Shown one piece after another: positions 1 to 8,925 of a DNA stretch of 64,000 nucleotides; the first letter of the stretch is position 1, and every line of letters starts with the position of its first letter. The stretch is from Streptomyces sp. 135 (GTDB taxonomy: Bacteria; Actinomycetota; Actinomycetes; Streptomycetales; Streptomycetaceae). A program made the position numbers and the translations under genes. The notes beneath the pieces were generated by a model. The model made no database searches. It saw only the letters and a program-made list of their open reading frames with translations, and was not told where the DNA came from. The stretch covers positions 5,394,001 to 5,458,000 of the forward strand of contig NZ_CP075691.1 in assembly GCF_020026305.1 (NCBI RefSeq), written 5' to 3'.

Positions 1-72
1 CGGCGACTGGCGCGGCTACTAATGTCCATGTTAGTAACGTTGTCGTTAGTATCATGCGTGGAGGTCGGCGCC

Positions 73-1491
73 ATGGTGGACTTTGTAGGTCGTCGGCAGG
101 AGCTGGCGACATTCGAGCGAGAGCTGCAGAAGGTGGCGGCAGGGGCTGGCGGGGAACGGCCCGGGCGGTGCGTGATGCTGCGCGGGCGGCGCCGGGTGGG
201 CAAGTCGCGGTTGGTCGAGCGGTTTGTGGAGCACTCCGGGGCACCGTTCTTGTTCTACGCGGCCACCGGCGCGTCCCCTGCGGATGATCTGGCGCGGCTG
301 GCTCGAGACGCTCAGGCATCAACGCTGCCGCTGGCGCAGCTGGTGGCCGCTGCGCGGCCGCAGAGCTGGGATGCCGCGTTCGATGTGTTGGCCGCGGCGC
401 TGCCCGCCGACCGGGCGAGCGTGCTGGTCATCGATGAGGTGCCGTACCTGATGGACGCCGGCGGGGCCTTCGAGGGGATGCTGCAGCGGGCCTGGGACCG
501 GGTGCTGGAGACCAAGCCGGTGCTGCTGGTCCTCATTGGCTCGGATCTGTCGATGATGGAGGCTCTGAACAGCTACGGACGCCCCTTCCACCAACGTGGC
601 CGGGAGATGGTGCTCGGGCCGCTGAACCCCTCCGAGGTCGGGCGGATGCTGGGACTGGATCCGGCCGAAGCCTTCGACGCCGCGCTGGTCACGGGCGGGC
701 TGCCGCTGATCTGCGCGGAGTGGCCGCACGGCGCGGGACTGTGGGACTTCCTCGGCGAGGCGCTGAACGATCCCGTCTCGTCACTGCTGGTGTCCGCCGA
801 GCGCTCGCTGGCCGCGGAATTCCCGCCGCAGGCCCAGGCCCGCGCGGTGCTGGCGGCGATCGGCAGCGGTGAGCGGACCTTCACCAACATCGCCCGCACG
901 GCCGGCGGGATCGGTGCCACGCCGCTGCAGCGGGCGCTGGAGCTGCTCACGGACAAGCGGATCGTCGCCGGGGAGCTGCCCGTGTCCCTGCGACCGTCGA
1001 AGGACCGCCGCTACCGGGTGACGGATCCCTACCTGCGGTTCTGGCTGCACCTTCTCGGCCCCTCCATGCAGGAGATCGAGCGGGGACGGGGTGACCTGAC
1101 TCTCGCACGGATCCGGGAGAACTGGACCAGTTGGCGCGGTCGGGCTGTCGAGCCGCTCATTCGCGAGGCACTCGCCCGGATACTGCCCGACGACCAGCTG
1201 CCCGCGGCCCCCGCGGTGGGCGGCTACTGGACCCGTACGAACGACGTCGAGATCGACATCGTCGGGGCCGACCGCGCCCCGATCGCCAAGGAACTGCTGT
1301 TCGTCGGTTCCATAAAGTGGCTGGAGAAAACACCCTTCGACCGGCATGACCTGGCAGCCCTCCACCGCCACCGGGCTGCGCTCACTGCCGAACCCGTCCC
1401 GGTCGTGGCGGTCTCGCGCGGCGGAGTCGACTGTCCCGGGCTCGATGCCTCCTATGGCCCCGGCGATCTGCTGACCGCCTGGCCGGTGTAA
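73..1491 (+). CDS. AAA+ ATPase with C-terminal DUF234-like nuclease fold
   Basis: A 472-residue ATP-binding protein of the archaeal/bacterial AAA+ family usually followed by a DUF234 domain. A Walker A motif (GRRRVGKS) lies about 40 residues in and a Walker B (VLVIDEVPY) near residue 120. The C-terminal part carries the VEIDIV pattern typical of the restriction-endonuclease-like DUF234 region. I chose the ATG at 73, where similarity to the family begins; an upstream in-frame ATG at 22 would add 17 atypical residues. Proteins of this type are often accessory and their substrates are unknown. It is followed by a decayed toxin-antitoxin pair and has no visible link to the clusters downstream. 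Confidence 0.8.
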   Translation: MVDFVGRRQELATFERELQKVAAGAGGERPGRCVMLRGRRRVGKSRLVERFVEHSGAPFLFYAATGASPADDLARLARDAQASTLPLAQLVAAARPQSWDAAFDVLAAALPADRASVLVIDEVPYLMDAGGAFEGMLQRAWDRVLETKPVLLVLIGSDLSMMEALNSYGRPFHQRGREMVLGPLNPSEVGRMLGLDPAEAFDAALVTGGLPLICAEWPHGAGLWDFLGEALNDPVSSLLVSAERSLAAEFPPQAQARAVLAAIGSGERTFTNIARTAGGIGATPLQRALELLTDKRIVAGELPVSLRPSKDRRYRVTDPYLRFWLHLLGPSMQEIERGRGDLTLARIRENWTSWRGRAVEPLIREALARILPDDQLPAAPAVGGYWTRTNDVEIDIVGADRAPIAKELLFVGSIKWLEKTPFDRHDLAALHRHRAALTAEPVPVVAVSRGGVDCPGLDASYGPGDLLTAWPV

Positions 1492-1672
1492 GCGGCGAAA
1501 CACAGGTGGTGGCTGTCGTCTGCCGTGGACGTCGAGTGGCGATGCTTCATGGAAGACGTCGGGCACGGTTCCCGTGCTTGGATTGTGCTGAGGATGGGTG
1601 AGCCGCCCGTGCCGGGCGTGCGTCGCCCGACGCTTCGCGACGTACGGCATCGGGGAAGGGCCGGCGACACGG

Positions 1673-1911
1673 GTGAGCTTGTCGCTGCCGGAGGAGACCG
1701 CGGAGGCCATCCGGGCGCGGGTCGGTAAGCGGGAGTTCTCCGCGTTCATCGCCGAGGCAGTCGAGCGGGAGCTGCGCGGGCAAATCCTGACGAGTATCTG
1801 GCGGACTACGAGAACCGCAAGGGGCCGGTCTCCGAGCGGGCTCGTCAGCGGGCGCGGCAGGTCTTCGACTAGGTGTTCGCCGAGGAGGGCGAGTGGCCCG
1901 CCGCAAGCTGA
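1673..1911 (+). pseudogene. Broken VapB-like antitoxin gene
   Basis: The N-terminal half reads as a short antitoxin (VSLSLPEETAEAIRARV...AFIAEAVEREL). Near 1788 the frame is lost: the continuation DEYLADYENRKGPVSERAR sits in another frame, as if one G had been deleted from an ATCCTGGACGAG context. In that second frame a TAG at 1870 stands where a Glu codon is expected (FD-stop-VFAEEGEWPAAS), before a natural stop at 1909-1911. Two independent lesions make this a pseudogene unless there is assembly error. The intact 5' end is uncertain; GTG 1673 or GTG 1598 are the options. The natural stop overlaps the toxin start, as in TA operons. Confidence 0.6.
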
Positions 1912-2346
1912 GTCACGAGGGAACACTGGTCCTCGACAGCGAGGGGCTCTCGAAGATGCTCGCCGACGACGAGCAGGTGGTTGCGCTGGTCGCCGAGGCG
2001 CGCTCGCGCGGCATGGAGGTCGTGATCAGCTCACTCACTATTACCGGGGCCGTCCACGCCCGTACGGACAACTCCCGCCTGAACTGGGTGCTCTCCGGGC
2101 TGCGTGTAGTCCCGGTGGGAGACGAGGAGGCGAGGAGGCGAGGAGGCGAGGAGGCGAGGAGGCGAGGAGGCGAGGGCGGCCTCGAAGCTGCTGATGGAGG
2201 CCGGTTTGCGCGGACACAAGTACGCGATCTACGCGGCGGTCGCCGAGGCCGCGCTGCGACAACGCCGCCCCTTGGTCATGTTGACCTCCGATATCGACGA
2301 CATGGTCAAGCTCTGCGGCGATCGGGGCCGGCTCGTGGCGGTGTGA
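1893..2346 (+). pseudogene. PIN-domain (VapC-like) toxin split by octanucleotide repeats
   Basis: The reading frame from GTG 1893 gives a PIN-like start (TLVLDSEGLSKML, with the first conserved Asp) and runs cleanly to about 2123. It then enters an 8-bp tandem repeat and continues as arginine/glycine-rich nonsense. The true C-terminus (KLLMEAGLRGHKY...MLTSDIDDMVKL, including the last PIN acidic residues) resumes in frame +1 at 2176 and ends with TGA at 2344-2346. Six repeat copies leave the two halves out of frame; 1, 4 or 7 copies would join them. The cognate antitoxin next to it is also broken, so the module is probably dead in this isolate, but the length change is reversible in principle. 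Confidence 0.65.
2124..2175 (+). repeat. Octanucleotide tandem repeat (GAGGAGGC)6 inside toxin gene
   Basis: Six perfect copies of GAGGAGGC (2124-2171) plus a partial seventh (GAGG). The unit is 8 bp, so each gain or loss of a copy shifts the reading frame. It sits exactly at the junction between the two halves of the PIN-domain reading frame. Confidence 0.95.
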
Positions 2347-2776
2347 TCTCTCTACGTCCGCGGTGTTGAAGGGCAGTGCGCCTTTGAGTGACTCCTTGCC
2401 GCTGAGGGAGACTGGCGCCGTGTGCGCTTCGAGGTGCGGGCGGGCCGGGCCTTGTGGGGGCCGCCGTTCTCGATCGCCGGACTGTTCTTTTGACCTCTTT
2501 CCGCGCCGTTCTCATTTTCGCTTCGCTGTCACACCGCTCCCATGAGGCATTAGTGAGCCCGTCTTCTCCGTCTGTTCCTGGAGGGCGGGGTGCAGTCGTC
2601 CTGGGCAGCTTCCGTCAGGCGTGCTGCGAACTGCCTGTCCGGTTCCAGTACTTGGCGCAGAGCGTCGGCCGCGTCCGTCTGTGTGGCCGAGTCCTGGGCG
2701 CCTCCCCGGCGCCGCCAGGGTGGGAGCGTCCAGCGTCAATCGGTGGCCCTATTTGTGCGTCTGTCGTGGATTTATG
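2347..2776. other. Intergenic stretch without a supported gene
   Basis: About 430 bases between the broken toxin and the first cluster operator. Only short spurious reading frames are present, with unfavourable codon use. I see no RNA gene or hairpin of note. A 5' leader/promoter for the ATP-grasp operon probably lies in its last part and on to 2922. Confidence 0.6.
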
Positions 2777-2795
2777 CGTCTCACTGACTGAGACC
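2777..2795. promoter_or_regulatory. Cluster palindrome, site 1 (CGTCTCA-N5-TGAGACC)
   Basis: A near-perfect inverted repeat with 7-bp arms and a 5-bp centre, 128 bp before the ATG of the first ATP-grasp gene. The same architecture recurs at 9071-9089, 13019-13037 and 13115-13133, each time in front of left-cluster transcription units. This supports a shared operator for one dimeric regulator; the regulator is not identifiable in the window. Confidence 0.6.
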
Positions 2796-2922
2796 TGCGA
2801 TCGATGTCTTGCGGCCAACATTGCGGCAGCATTAAGCTGCGGCCTTATTGATCGCTGATATTGGCGCGTATTACTGTTTCGATAATCTTCGCGTTTGCGT
2901 ATTCGGGCGCGCTGCCGGGGGT

Positions 2923-4281
2923 ATGTTCGTGCAGAATTCCGGAGAAGAATCCGCGGGCGGCGAAGGTCCTGCCGCCGGTATATCCCTGCTGCTCCTCGGG
3001 TGGAGTCCCGAGCAGGCGCCGCTCGGGCTTGCCGGGCTCGGGGCGCTTGTCACATGTGTGACCAGTTCCGCCGAGGCGCCGGCGGCGCGGGCCTCGGGGG
3101 TGTTGGCGCGGCTGGTCGTCGTGCCCGACCCCACCGATGTGGAAGGCGTGGTGTCCGGTCTGGCGCGGGCGGGGCTCGCGCCCGGTGACTTCTCCCTGGT
3201 CTGCTCCGCCCATGAATTCACGCTCGTCGCCGCCTCCGTCGTGGCGGTGCTCGGTGGCGCCGCCTCCCTGCCCGTGCCGGTGGCCGTCGCCCTGCGGGAC
3301 AAGTACGTGCAGAAGGCGCGGCTGCGCGACGCCGGCGTGGCGGTCGCGGACTTCGCCACCGCCGACTCGCCGCTCGCCGTGGCCGGTGTCGCCGACCGGC
3401 TCGGCGGCTACCCCGTCGTCGTCAAACCGATCGCCGGCGCCGGCGCGCTGCACACCGTCCGCCTCGACTCCGCGGCCGAGGCCGAGAAGTGGGCGGACCG
3501 CGCCGCGGTGCTGCCCTGGCTCGTCGAGCGGTACGTCAGCGGCGCCGAGGTGCACATCGACGGCTTCGTCCGCGCGGGCGAGGTCGGTTTTGTGAGTGTC
3601 GCGCGATATCTCACCAACCTCATCGAACTGCACGAAGGCGAGGCGCTGGTCGGCTCCGTGGCGGTCCGGCCCGGCGAGGAGCCCGGGCTGTACGCGCGCG
3701 CCGGGGATCTGGTCCGCACCTCGCTGTGCGCGCTCGGTCACACCGACGGCGTCTTCCACCTGGAAGCCTTCGAACAGGAGGGCGGCTCGCTGGTCTTCGG
3801 GGAGTGCGGCGGCCGGGTCGGCGGTGGACGCGTCGATCACATGGTGGAGCGGACGTTCGGCGTCGACCTCCACCAGCAGTGGGTGACCTCCGTGCTCCAG
3901 GTGCCCGCCGACCCCGTGCCGCAGACCTCGGAGACCGGCTCCTACGGCTGGGTGCACCTGTCGGCGCCCCCCGGCCGCGTCCTCTCCGTACCCGGGCGCG
4001 AGGAAGTCCTCGGCCGCGAGGGCGTGGTCGAGGTGGAGCTGCGGGCCAAGGCCGGGGACGTGGTGTCCGCGCGGCGCCCCGACTCCCGTACGCGCGCCGC
4101 CCGTGCCCTGGTGACCGGCCGCGACGTCGGTGAGGTACGGGACCGGATCGCCGCGCTGGAGAAGTGGTTCCGCGCCCGTGTCGAAGTGGAGCGTGGCGGT
4201 GACGGGGATTCCGTAGAGGGCGTCGCCTCAGTCGTCTCCTCGGGCGCCTCAGTCAGTTCAGTCGGCTCGGTCGGCTCTTAG
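2923..4281 (+). CDS. ATP-grasp ligase A
   Basis: A 452-residue ATP-grasp enzyme of the carbamoyl-phosphate-synthase/biotin-carboxylase-like branch, expected to activate a carboxylate as acyl-phosphate and join it to an amine. The core is recognisable: LRDKYVQKARLRDAGV (lid approach), GYPVVVKPIAGAGA (ATP-binding strand and loop), WLVERYVSGAEVHIDGFV, and a metal-binding end (FHLEAFEQ...FGECGGRVGGG). The ATG at 2923 has a G-rich stretch just upstream; in-frame codons before it are unlike the family. It is the first gene after palindrome site 1 and is followed by the dioxygenase/ACP/thioesterase set. Two more ATP-grasp genes lie at 7735 and 11682. The substrate is unknown. Confidence 0.8.
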   Translation: MFVQNSGEESAGGEGPAAGISLLLLGWSPEQAPLGLAGLGALVTCVTSSAEAPAARASGVLARLVVVPDPTDVEGVVSGLARAGLAPGDFSLVCSAHEFTLVAASVVAVLGGAASLPVPVAVALRDKYVQKARLRDAGVAVADFATADSPLAVAGVADRLGGYPVVVKPIAGAGALHTVRLDSAAEAEKWADRAAVLPWLVERYVSGAEVHIDGFVRAGEVGFVSVARYLTNLIELHEGEALVGSVAVRPGEEPGLYARAGDLVRTSLCALGHTDGVFHLEAFEQEGGSLVFGECGGRVGGGRVDHMVERTFGVDLHQQWVTSVLQVPADPVPQTSETGSYGWVHLSAPPGRVLSVPGREEVLGREGVVEVELRAKAGDVVSARRPDSRTRAARALVTGRDVGEVRDRIAALEKWFRARVEVERGGDGDSVEGVASVVSSGASVSSVGSVGS

Positions 4282-4374
4282 GGGCGTTCTCGCGTTTGTT
4301 GTTTTTCGTCCGTGTCGTGCCTGCCGCGATTTTCCCTTCGTACGCCGTCGGCGGAGAAAGGCGAGGTTCAAGCC

Positions 4375-5397
4375 ATGTACCAGGACGGACGGGCCGTGCC
4401 CGAGGAACGTCAGGCGGAGTTCTTCCGCCTCTTCGGTTTTCTTCCGCTTCCGGGATTCTTCGACGCCGGGGAAATGGCGACGATCGACGCCGAATACGCG
4501 TCGGGCCTGGAATCGGCGCAGCAGGTGTACGCGAAGGGAGCCTTCGGTGTACGGCTCCAGCTGACCTGGTCGAACATGCGGCCAGAGACGCCGTTCCTCG
4601 CCGACGCACTGGAGTACGACAAGCTCCTGGCCACCGCCGAGCGGCTGCTCGGGCCCGGTGCCGTGGGCGCCACGACCAACGGCAACGTCTACTCCGGCAA
4701 CCAGACGGAGTGGCACGCGGACAAGGCCGTGCCCCACTTCCGCTCCGTCAAGTTCGTCACCTACCTGGATCCGGTCGCCGAGGACAGCGGCGCGCTGCGC
4801 GTGCTGCCCGGCTCGCACCGCAGCCCCTGGCACGAGGAGCTCCAGCCCATCGGGGCGAAGGCCAACCTCGACACCGCGGGCAACCCCGACGACGAGGTCG
4901 CCGCCGGGGCCCGCTTCCCGGTCGGTGACGTGCCCGCGTACATCTGCGACTCGCGGCCCGGTGACGTCTTCGCGTTCGACCTGCGGACCTGGCACGCCTC
5001 GTGGAACGGGTTCCCGAACCGGCGCATGGTCAGCTTCACCTACTTCGGCACGCCCCGCGACGACGTCGAGCGCGAGGCGCTCCGCAAGGTGGCCAAGCTG
5101 GTCGGCCAGGAGGGCATGTACCGCGAACTGCGGCGCCAGCGGGACTGGATGGACGAGGGCGTGAAGCCGAGCCGGATCCCGCAGCGCGAACGGCAGTACT
5201 CGGCGCAGTGGCTCGCGAACGCGGAGGGCAGCGCCACCCGCGCGCGGTGGATCGACGAGCTCCGCGACTGGGGGATGATCGCCCGCCCCGCGCCCCAAGC
5301 CGCCGCCTCCGAGTCCGCGCCCGCCCAAGCCGCCGCCTCCGAGCCCGCGCCCGCGTCCGTCCAGGCCGCCTCCGCCTCCACCACCGCGCCCTCCTGA
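4375..5397 (+). CDS. Phytanoyl-CoA dioxygenase (PhyH)-like Fe(II)/2-oxoglutarate hydroxylase 1
   Basis: A 340-residue non-heme iron, 2-oxoglutarate-dependent oxygenase. The iron-binding HxD lies in TEWHADKAVPHF and the distal His in LRTWHASWNGFPNRRM, with the 2OG-binding Arg nearby. The ATG at 4375 has AAAGGCGAGG upstream. The last about 35 residues are an Ala/Pro/Ser-rich tail made of a duplicated 30-bp unit. It is followed directly by a carrier protein and a thioesterase, which suggests hydroxylation of a carrier-bound amino-acyl or acyl substrate (inference). A close paralogue lies at 28388; both begin with the same FFRLFGFLPLPG segment. Confidence 0.85.
   Translation: MYQDGRAVPEERQAEFFRLFGFLPLPGFFDAGEMATIDAEYASGLESAQQVYAKGAFGVRLQLTWSNMRPETPFLADALEYDKLLATAERLLGPGAVGATTNGNVYSGNQTEWHADKAVPHFRSVKFVTYLDPVAEDSGALRVLPGSHRSPWHEELQPIGAKANLDTAGNPDDEVAAGARFPVGDVPAYICDSRPGDVFAFDLRTWHASWNGFPNRRMVSFTYFGTPRDDVEREALRKVAKLVGQEGMYRELRRQRDWMDEGVKPSRIPQRERQYSAQWLANAEGSATRARWIDELRDWGMIARPAPQAAASESAPAQAAASEPAPASVQAASASTTAPS
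5294..5353 (+). repeat. Tandem 30-bp duplication in the dioxygenase tail
   Basis: Two nearly identical 30-bp units encode AQAAASESAP / AQAAASEPAP at the C-terminus of the PhyH-like enzyme. It is an in-frame low-complexity expansion beyond the catalytic domain. Confidence 0.8.
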
Positions 5398-5482
5398 GGC
5401 TCGCCCGCCCCGCCCCCACCGACCGACCGGCCCGGCTCCCCACGCACGGCGCCCGGATCGCACCCGAAGAAAGAAGGCACTC

Positions 5483-5725
5483 ATGGACATGGTCACCGAA
5501 CTCAAGAAGGCCCTCTCCGAAGCCGCCGAGGTCCCCGTCGAGTCCCTCAAGGACGACGTCGCGCTCGCCGAGCAGGGCATCTCCTCCTTCCAGGTGGTCA
5601 CCGCGTACGTCTGGCTGGAGCGGGAGCTGGACATCTCCTTCCAGGGCGACCAGCTGCCGGACGCCTCCACCGCCACCATCGAGGAGGTCGCCAAGTCCAT
5701 CGAGGCGATCCGTACGAGCCGCTGA
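5483..5725 (+). CDS. Acyl/peptidyl carrier protein
   Basis: An 80-residue free-standing carrier protein. The phosphopantetheine site is in LAEQGISSFQVVT, where the usual DSL is replaced by ISSF; the first or second Ser of that motif is the likely attachment point. The ATG at 5483 is preceded by AAGAAAGAAGG. The neighbouring dioxygenase, thioesterase and the free adenylation enzyme at 10127 make it the probable carrier for one activated building block of the left cluster. The atypical DSL motif suggests a dedicated transferase partner or a specialised role, but phosphopantetheinylation still looks possible. Confidence 0.85.
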   Translation: MDMVTELKKALSEAAEVPVESLKDDVALAEQGISSFQVVTAYVWLERELDISFQGDQLPDASTATIEEVAKSIEAIRTSR

Positions 5726-6540
5726 GCCGGACGACGCCCAAAGCGGCGCCGGACGCCGTACGGCTGTTCTGCTTCCCGCACGCCGGGGGCTCCGCCTCGT
5801 TCTTCGCGCCGTGGCGGGAACCGCTGCTGCCGGACATCGACGTCTGCCCGGTGCTGCTGCCGGGCCGGGAGTCCCGGAGCGCGGAGCCCCCGCCCACCGA
5901 AGCGCGCGACGTCATCGAGGAGTTGGCGGGAGAACTCGCCCGCCGGGAGGATCTCGCGGAGCGGCCGTACGCCTTCTTCGGGCACAGCCTCGGCGCGGCG
6001 ATCGCCTACGACGTGGCGTGCGCGCTGGAGGCGGCGGGCCGGCCGGGGCCCGGGGCGCTGATCGTCTCCGGGCGCCGCTCCCCCTACGCACCGCGCCGCG
6101 TCGTACGCAGCCACACGCTGGACGACGACGCGTTCGTGGCGTCGCTGGTGCGGCTCGGCGGGGTGCCGGCGGAGTTCCTGGGCCGCGGGGAGACGTACAA
6201 GTTCTTCCTGCCGCTGCTGCGCGCCGACTTCGCGCTGGACGAGAGCTACCGGCCGGGGTTCGCGCCGCCCGGTGTCCGCTGCCCCGTGCTCGCGGTCACC
6301 GGCGCGGACGACCCGCTCGCCACCCCGGGGGATCTCGCCGGGTGGCGTGAGACGACCCGCGGGGAGTTCTCCGCGCGGTCCTTTCCCGGCGGCCACTTCT
6401 ACCTGCGCGCGGCCGCCGACGAGCTGCGCACCGCCGCCCCGGACGGACTCCTCGCCACGATCCGCGCCCTGCTCAGCCCGACGCCACCTCCCGCCGCCCG
6501 GCCAGATGACGCGCGGCCAGCCGCGCCGCAGGGCCCGTGA
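5722..6540 (+). CDS. Type II thioesterase, probably started at CTG
   Basis: An alpha/beta-hydrolase of the GrsT/TEII family that would unload or proofread the carrier protein. It has the family opening RLFCFPHAGGSASFFAPWRE, the nucleophile motif FFGHSLGAA (Ser about residue 89), a central Asp (TGADDPL) and a late His (FPGGHFYL). No ATG, GTG or TTG lies in frame before FCFPHAGG for more than 250 bases; the first conventional start (GTG 5851) would remove this essential strand. The CTG at 5722 overlaps the ACP stop as CTGA, mirroring the ATGA overlaps elsewhere, so I place the start there. The 3' end overlaps the convergent MFS gene by 68 bp. Confidence 0.75.
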   Translation: MSRTTPKAAPDAVRLFCFPHAGGSASFFAPWREPLLPDIDVCPVLLPGRESRSAEPPPTEARDVIEELAGELARREDLAERPYAFFGHSLGAAIAYDVACALEAAGRPGPGALIVSGRRSPYAPRRVVRSHTLDDDAFVASLVRLGGVPAEFLGRGETYKFFLPLLRADFALDESYRPGFAPPGVRCPVLAVTGADDPLATPGDLAGWRETTRGEFSARSFPGGHFYLRAAADELRTAAPDGLLATIRALLSPTPPPAARPDDARPAAPQGP

Positions 6541-7717
6541 GCAGTCCGGTCGCCGCGAGGACCAGGCCGAGCACCCACCAGCCGCCCGGCGCGAGGTCCA
6601 GGCAGAGCCACGTCAGCAGGCCCGGGGTGACCGCCTGCGACGCGGACACCCCGAGGGAGAAGACACCCTGGTACTCGCCGTGGGCGTGTTCGGGCGCCAA
6701 GTGGTACGAGAGTTCGAACGATGCGGCGGCGTGCCACAGTTCGCCCAGGGTGAGCAGCGCCGTCAGGCCGAGCAGCGCCGCCGCCGCGGCCCACGGCGCG
6801 AGCTCCCCCGTGGCGGAGAACCCCACGCAGGCGGCGAGGAACGTGAATCCGGCGAGCCGCATGGTCCGGGTGCCCGCGCGGACGTCGACGACGCGCTGCC
6901 CGACGCGCACCTGGAGGAGCACCACGAGGAGGGTGTTGAGCAGCAGGGTGGCCGCGACCATGGCGCGCGGCGCGTTCGTCCGCTCCACCACCCACAGCGG
7001 CATCGCGACCATCAGCACGCCGTACTGGAGGGTCATCAGGCCGTTGAGGGCGGTGACGCCGAGGAAGGGGCGGTTGCGCAGCACCGACAGTTTCGACGCG
7101 CCCGGCGGCGCGGGCAGCGGGGCGTAGGCGGGCAGCCCGCGCACCAGCAGCGCGGCCACGAAGAACGTCGCGGTGTCGGCGATGATCACCGCCAGGTACG
7201 CCTCACGGGTGTCCACCTGCACGGCCACGCCCGCCAGGGCCGCGCCCAGGGCGATGGCGAGGTTCGCGGCGGCCCGTGAGTACGCGCGGAGCCTGAGCCG
7301 GTCCTCGCCGCCCGCCCGCGCCATCAGCACTCCGCGCAGGGCCCGTCCGCCCTGCATGCCGATGGCGGTGACCGTGGCCGCCACCGCGAGCAGCGGCACC
7401 GACCTGACCACCGTCAGGGAGAGCGTGGCGAGGCCCTCGCAGATCAGCAGGGCCGCCGTCAGGCCCCGGGGCCCGAAGCGGTCCGCGAGCTTGCCGACGA
7501 CCATGCCGGACGGCAGGGCGATCAGTCCGGCGACCGACAGGGCGAGGCCGACCTGCGCGGCGGGCAGGCCCAGGCTGCGGGTCAGGTAGAGCAGTCCGGC
7601 GGTGAGGTAGAGGCCGGAGCCGAAGGAGTCGACGGCGATGAAGCCGACCAGGATGCGCTGCGGCCGGGTCGGCGGCAGCGCGAAGTACGCCTTCCACGAT
7701 GCGAACCTGCTCGGCAC
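6473..7717 (-). CDS. MFS transporter 1
   Basis: A 414-residue major facilitator with about 12 hydrophobic helices and the loop 2-3 signature GKLADRFGPRGLT. GTG at 7717 has AAGGGA at the right distance; the 17-base gap to the upstream ATP-grasp gene indicates one operon. It probably exports the left-cluster product or an intermediate. The protein is clearly related to the MFS at 29354: both contain LTAGLLYLTRS near the start and the AYHLAPEHAxGEYQG segment, so the two arose by duplication. Confidence 0.85.
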   Translation of the reverse strand: MPSRFASWKAYFALPPTRPQRILVGFIAVDSFGSGLYLTAGLLYLTRSLGLPAAQVGLALSVAGLIALPSGMVVGKLADRFGPRGLTAALLICEGLATLSLTVVRSVPLLAVAATVTAIGMQGGRALRGVLMARAGGEDRLRLRAYSRAAANLAIALGAALAGVAVQVDTREAYLAVIIADTATFFVAALLVRGLPAYAPLPAPPGASKLSVLRNRPFLGVTALNGLMTLQYGVLMVAMPLWVVERTNAPRAMVAATLLLNTLLVVLLQVRVGQRVVDVRAGTRTMRLAGFTFLAACVGFSATGELAPWAAAAALLGLTALLTLGELWHAAASFELSYHLAPEHAHGEYQGVFSLGVSASQAVTPGLLTWLCLDLAPGGWWVLGLVLAATGLLTGPAARLAARHLAGRREVASG

Positions 7718-7734
7718 GGTGTGTCCCTTCGGTG

Positions 7735-8925
7735 TCAGACCGCTGCGTGCAGGCTCTCCATGCGGGCCTCGATCTCGGCGCGGTCCGCGCCCTCCACGAC
7801 GAAGCTCAGCCCCGCGTCCACCGACGACGACGCGGTGTCGGACCGGCGCGTGCCCTTGGCGAGGGCCACCCACGCGGGGGGCGCCGCCGCGTCGTACTCC
7901 AGCGGGGCCGCGGTCTCCAGGAGCCAGCCGGACTGCGGTCCGACGCGCTCCAGGTACGTCGTGCCGCGCAGCAGCCCGGCGCTGAGCAGACAGGCCGCCC
8001 AGGCCTGGTCGACGCCGTACGTGTGGCGCATGGACTCCTTGACCAGGGCGCCGCCGCCCCGGCAGGCGATCTCACCGGCGAGGAAGCGGCCGTCCGGGGT
8101 GCGGTACAGCTCCAGGTGCAGGATGTTGGGCCGGTGCGCCGCGCCGACCCGGGCGGTCAGCTCCTCGGCGTAGCGGCGCAGGAAGCGGTGGTCGGGGGAG
8201 TCGGCGTCGACCATGACGGAGCCGACGTTGTGCCGCGCGAACAGGTGCGGCGGGTGGAGGTAGCGCGAGGGCGACACGAGGATCGGGGCGCCGTCCCTGA
8301 CCAGGATGTCCACGTGGTAGACGTCGCCCTCGACGAAGCGTTCGAGGATCAGCTGGGAGCGGTGCAGTTCGGTGAGCAGCTCGGGCCGCTCGGCGAGGCG
8401 TTCCACCGCCTCCGCGGGCGTGTCCAGGACCAGCACGCTCACCGAGCCCGAGCCGTCGCGCGGCTTCAGGACGACCGGCCCCCACTCCTCGCAGGCCGCC
8501 AGGACGTCCTCGCCGCTGCTCGGCGCGCGGTACTCCACGGCCGGCACCTCGGTGCCGTCGACGCGGATGCCGGCGAAGAGCTTCTTCATCAGCACCTTGT
8601 CGCGGTAGAGCACGGCCGCCGACGACGTGGTGCCCTCGATGCCGAAGAGCGTGCGGGCCTCGGCGGCCCTGAGCACGTCGGCCTCGGCATTGGAGAAGAT
8701 CACGTCCGGTTTCCACTCGGCGCACACCTCGTGGATGCGGCGGGTGGTCGCGGGCGCGTGGTAGTCGTCGAGCACTTCGCGCCGCACACCGCGCGCCACG
8801 GAATCGTCGGGCCGTGCCGTACCGGCCCCGGTGATCATGCGGACCTCGACGTCCGGCGCGGCTTCCTGGAGCCAGGACTCGAACGGCGCGACGGAACTGG
8901 GCTGTTGCAGGACTAGGACGCGCAT
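7735..8925 (-). CDS. ATP-grasp ligase B
   Basis: A 396-residue ATP-grasp protein. The N-terminus (MRVLVLQQP) is a Rossmann-like pre-ATP-grasp domain. The core has YRDKVLMKKLFAGIRV, WGPVVLKPRDGSGSVSV (ATP site), LILERFVEGDVYHVDI and LHLELYRTPDGRFLAGEIACRGGG (metal-binding Glu and Asn-equivalent positions). It belongs with L-amino-acid ligase/carnosine-synthase-like enzymes that make dipeptide or amide bonds (family inference). It is divergently transcribed from 9147 with palindrome site 2 between them and is followed by MFS 1. Confidence 0.8.
   Translation of the reverse strand: MRVLVLQQPSSVAPFESWLQEAAPDVEVRMITGAGTARPDDSVARGVRREVLDDYHAPATTRRIHEVCAEWKPDVIFSNAEADVLRAAEARTLFGIEGTTSSAAVLYRDKVLMKKLFAGIRVDGTEVPAVEYRAPSSGEDVLAACEEWGPVVLKPRDGSGSVSVLVLDTPAEAVERLAERPELLTELHRSQLILERFVEGDVYHVDILVRDGAPILVSPSRYLHPPHLFARHNVGSVMVDADSPDHRFLRRYAEELTARVGAAHRPNILHLELYRTPDGRFLAGEIACRGGGALVKESMRHTYGVDQAWAACLLSAGLLRGTTYLERVGPQSGWLLETAAPLEYDAAAPPAWVALAKGTRRSDTASSSVDAGLSFVVEGADRAEIEARMESLHAAV

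Noticed and set aside
4258..6396. 712-codon minus-strand open frame
   Set aside because: Antisense to the dioxygenase, carrier and thioesterase genes; Gly/Arg-rich without any family motif.
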